From: JAWXCM01 sp034408745
GTDB lineage: Bacteria; Acidobacteriota; Terriglobia; Bryobacterales; Bryobacteraceae
Direction: 5' to 3'
Length of the DNA: 8,270 nt
Assembly (NCBI GenBank): GCA_034408745.1
Contig: JAWXCM010000007.1
Coordinates: forward strand, 1 to 8,270
A program made the position numbers and the translations under genes. Below are positions 6,801 through 8,270 of the stretch, piece by piece. The notes under the pieces are model-generated. The model saw only the letters and a list, made by a program, of their open reading frames with translations. It was not told where the DNA came from and searched no databases. Numbering within the stretch: position 1 is the stretch's first letter; the number at the start of each line of letters is the position of its first letter.

Positions 6801-8238
6801 GCTTGTGCCCCAGATCCGTGTCGACATCGATCCTACCGGCCTCGCCTCGGGTGTCTATTACGGCACCATCCAGATCACCGCTCCCGACGCCGATAACTCG
6901 CCCCAGTTCGTCTCCGTCGTGCTCACCGTCGTCGAGCCCACGGCCGGCCTTGGCGCCATCGTCCAGCCCGCTGGACTCACCTTCGTCGGTATCGCCGGCG
7001 GCGAGTCGCCCGGCTCGCAGACGATCCTGGTGCAGAACACCGGCGGCTCCCCGGTCACGTTTACCGCCGGCGGTGTCGTCGTCAATCAGCAGCCTCTGTT
7101 TGAGACGCTTCCGGGCACCGGTACCGTGAATCCCGGCCAGCCCCTCCGCATCGTCATCCAGCCCAGAACGGCCAAACTCGCCGCCGGCGTTTACCTCGGA
7201 ACACTCACGCTCTCGTTCTCCGACGGGACTCGCCGCAACGTCGCGGTCGCCCTCGTACTCGCGTCGACGGGGGGCAGCGGCAGTCCATTGAAAGTCAACA
7301 CCATCACCGGTAACTGCCAGCCTAAAACCCTCGTCCCCGTCTTCACGCTCATCAACGACGGCTTCAGCATCCCCGCCGCCTACCCCGGCCAGGTCGCCGT
7401 GAAGGTGGTGGACGATTGCGCCAATCCGATGACTACCGGCGGCGTCGCCGTCTCGTTCTCCAACGGTGATCCGCCGGTTCGCCTGACATCTCTGAAGGAC
7501 GGCACCTGGGCCGGCACCTGGACGCCGCAGCGCCAACTCCCCGAGATCGTCGTCACCGCGAATGCAGCCGTGCCCGAGCAGGACATCAAAGGTCAGGTCA
7601 CCATCAAGGGTGGACTTCGCAACGGTAATCGGAACCCGGTCATTAACGCCGGTGGCATCGTCAACGCCGCCACCAATCTTCAGGATCAGGCGATCGCCCC
7701 TGGCAGCCTGATTTCAATTTATGGCGGAAACCTCGCGGGCGGTGAGGTTTTGGTGGCTGGCCGCCCCGCCCCGGTAGTCTCCTCGAGCGATGGCCAACTG
7801 GACGCGGTGGTGCCTTATGGGATCGCCCCCAACACTTCGCAGCAGGTAGTGGTCACGCGCGATTCGAGTATTTCCACGCCCCAGGCCATCATCATCGCTC
7901 CGGCCGCCCCCGGCATCTTTCACGTAATGCCCAGGGATCCCGCCACGGCAGGTGACACGATTGTCATCTACTGCACCGGCCTCGGCGAGGTAACGCCCTC
8001 CGTCCCCGTAGGAGAACTGGCCTCCCGCACTGAGCCGTCCAGCACCACTCTCCCCGTGACAGTTACCATCGGCGGCATTGATTCAACGGTAGTCTTCAGC
8101 GGCCTCGCTCCCGGCTTAGCCGGCTGGTACCAGGTGAGCGCGATCATCCCGGCCGGAGTGCCCGCTGGCACCGCCGTCCCCATCATCCTAACCGCGGCCG
8201 GCCAATCCAGCCCCCCCGCCAACATCGGAGTCCGCTGA
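3880..8238 (+). CDS. Large secreted NHL-repeat / BACON-like protein with Solibacter-type C-terminal domain
   Basis: Predicted 1452-residue exported protein. Residues 1-22 are a type I signal peptide (M-R-G, a hydrophobic core, then A-S-A before Q23). Residues 24 to about 697 hold twelve repeats of roughly 56 residues with the pattern 'IxTVAGxGxxGxSGDGGPAxxAxLxxPxGxAxDxxGNxYxADxxNxRIRK', NHL-type blades enough for two six-bladed propellers. About 698-1127 contains four BACON-like beta-sandwich repeats, each with a 'WLK...SGT' type strand (PWLKFTPEVGTMP, SWLKLSTASGTLG, FWLNAFPASGVTD; the fourth is weaker) and a 'LAxGxYxxTIxI' strand. About 1128-1245 is a further Ig-like segment. About 1254-1452 matches the Solibacter C-terminal domain (TIGR03437-like): NAATNLQDQAIAPGSLISIY, then GRPAPV, APGIF, D-T-I-V-I-Y-C-T-G-L-G and G-L-A-G-W-Y-Q-V. 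No catalytic motif is seen, so an extracellular binding or adhesive role is inferred. The ATG at 3880 is chosen because the signal peptide begins there. It lacks a Shine-Dalgarno, and an in-frame ATG at 3778 with a perfect one is the main alternative (1486 residues). The gene is complete, ending at TGA. Confidence 0.9.
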   Translation: MRGLCFFALLVLTSLSLAPASAQGVITTVAGTDWLFPSDGQPAINAPLSASSGPDLAIDAAGNIYVCDFGNAMVLRISRDGIIRVVAGNGLVSGAGDGGPAVNASLFTPVAIALDRAGAIYILEIIGTIRKVNPNGIIETIAGNLGEDGFGGDGGPALNARFDGPYGMAVGPDGSIYVSDTDNQRIRKIGTDGIIRTIAGTGAFGLSGDGGPATAARLIGPRRITVDSRGNVFFVDGGITGGALAGVIRRIDPNGVITTVAGGGTRTGENIPATQSALVALAVAVDAAGNIYLADRATSSIRKVDTSGVLTTVAGSGVSGFAGDGGPALNARLALGAAPAIALHPDGSIYIADEGNGRVRKIDSARNITTVAGNGLFRFSGNGGPATSATLYLPTGLAQDTAGNIYVAEPTAGRIRKITRAGVITLFAGNGTSGYSGDGGPAVNASLNTPQGLAVAPDGSVVVADSGNCAIRRINPANVMSTLAGTGRCGFSGEGPPLQTQLGGPGGVAVDAGGDYVFTETDGNRIRIVANGTTITIAGDGTAGYTGDGGLSTRARISAPTGIRIFGSFLYFSDKGNNVVRRISFSDLRIETVAGNGRAGFSGDDGPATRASLDAPYGLDFDSEGNLYIADSGNARIRRVAPNGVITTVAGGGLFLFDGVPSTLSVVTPFDVLVDQTAGNLLFSDVYFNRIRAVLGTVPTFTGSPLRMDLTAPAGGQATDQAITLTGSIPGVIYVATADVPWLKFTPEVGTMPANMTVSASAASLAPGIYNANITLTAIAEPLTQNVPVAFTVTAPGAPSLSLSPTSMQFSFVAGATASRTRPMAISNAGGGSLPYTVRTAINAGGSWLKLSTASGTLGAFGSSPLNITADPTGLAPGTYSATITVASAGLSQSLVVPVTMTVSAIQQTILIPQTGLSFVATSGNSAGSVLPQFFSILNTGQGQMRWNVSPTTLSGGFWLNAFPASGVTDAAQPLVPQIRVDIDPTGLASGVYYGTIQITAPDADNSPQFVSVVLTVVEPTAGLGAIVQPAGLTFVGIAGGESPGSQTILVQNTGGSPVTFTAGGVVVNQQPLFETLPGTGTVNPGQPLRIVIQPRTAKLAAGVYLGTLTLSFSDGTRRNVAVALVLASTGGSGSPLKVNTITGNCQPKTLVPVFTLINDGFSIPAAYPGQVAVKVVDDCANPMTTGGVAVSFSNGDPPVRLTSLKDGTWAGTWTPQRQLPEIVVTANAAVPEQDIKGQVTIKGGLRNGNRNPVINAGGIVNAATNLQDQAIAPGSLISIYGGNLAGGEVLVAGRPAPVVSSSDGQLDAVVPYGIAPNTSQQVVVTRDSSISTPQAIIIAPAAPGIFHVMPRDPATAGDTIVIYCTGLGEVTPSVPVGELASRTEPSSTTLPVTVTIGGIDSTVVFSGLAPGLAGWYQVSAIIPAGVPAGTAVPIILTAAGQSSPPANIGVR
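3949..5970 (+). repeat. Twelve tandem NHL-type coding repeats
   Basis: Counting residues from the ATG at 3880, repeats begin near 24, 81, 136, 193, 255, 308, 367, 422, 478, 532, 588 and 644. Each starts at an 'I-x-T-V/I-A-G' strand. The loop G-D-G-G-P-A is exact in repeats 2, 3, 4, 6 and 8, and slightly altered in 1 (SDGQPA), 7 (GNGGPA), 9 (GEGPPL), 10 (GDGGLS) and 11 (GDDGPA). It is lost in 5 and 12. DNA-level similarity is still visible: bases 4165-4197 (repeat 2) and 5188-5220 (repeat 8) agree at 30 of 33 positions, and a 17-base string is shared at 4057-4073 (repeat 1) and 4738-4754 (repeat 5). Confidence 0.85.
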
Positions 8239-8270
8239 TCGTCAGAGCCAAGCCATTGCTAAGCGATCGA
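8239..8270. other. Right-edge tail after the NHL-repeat gene
   Basis: Only 32 bases follow the TGA. GATCG (8237-8241) and CGATC (8265-8269) could pair across a 23-base loop, but the stem is short and no T run is visible, so no terminator is called. Confidence 0.4.

Noticed and set aside
6553..7536. 327-codon minus-strand open frame antisense to the BACON-like region
   Set aside because: Its Gly/Asp/Arg-rich sequence has no recognisable domain, and the opposite strand encodes well-patterned beta-sandwich repeats.

Overview
The window looks like a chromosomal segment of an Acidobacteriota bacterium of the Solibacter/Bryobacter type (order Bryobacterales). Three things point there. The largest protein ends in the approximately 200-residue C-terminal domain first described as a paralogous family in Solibacter usitatus (TIGR03437-like). 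There is a fragment of a MacB/FtsX-type orphan permease of the kind hugely expanded in Acidobacteria. There is also a member of the acidobacterial small-protein family with an N-terminal 'R-K-R-E-A...N...K-S-x-G-x-K-T-P-E-G' motif. The DNA is GC-rich with strong C-ending codon preference. This taxonomic call is inference from protein families, not from a marker gene.

Layout, left to right. Positions 1-377 hold no convincing gene; short direct repeats and a small GC hairpin are visible. Positions 378-1646 (minus) encode an exported beta-propeller protein of the PQQ-like/BamB-like type. Positions 1647-1876 are a gap without a credible gene. Positions 1877 to about 2863 (minus) hold only the C-terminal part of a MacB/FtsX-type ABC permease. 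Its 5' part has been replaced by unrelated DNA, so it is called a pseudogene. Positions 2864-3052 contain this junction, a possible relic on the other strand, and a short heptanucleotide tandem repeat. Positions 3053-3766 (plus) encode the small acidobacterial family protein behind a textbook Shine-Dalgarno. Its stop codon touches a second, equally strong Shine-Dalgarno and ATG that open in frame with the next gene. Positions 3880-8238 (plus) encode a 1452-residue secreted protein: signal peptide, twelve NHL-type repeats, four BACON-like beta-sandwich repeats, one further Ig-like segment, and the Solibacter-type C-terminal domain.

How they work together: no shared pathway can be read from the sequence. 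The two intact large proteins are both exported beta-propeller scaffolds without visible catalytic residues, suggesting envelope or extracellular binding roles. The permease remnant and the small repeats mark a rearranged accessory stretch between them. The points most worth following are the 12-repeat NHL protein with its duplicated architecture, the coupled in-frame upstream start at 3778, and the recombination junction near 2863-2885. I did not find a defence system, CRISPR array, RNA gene or intact mobile element.
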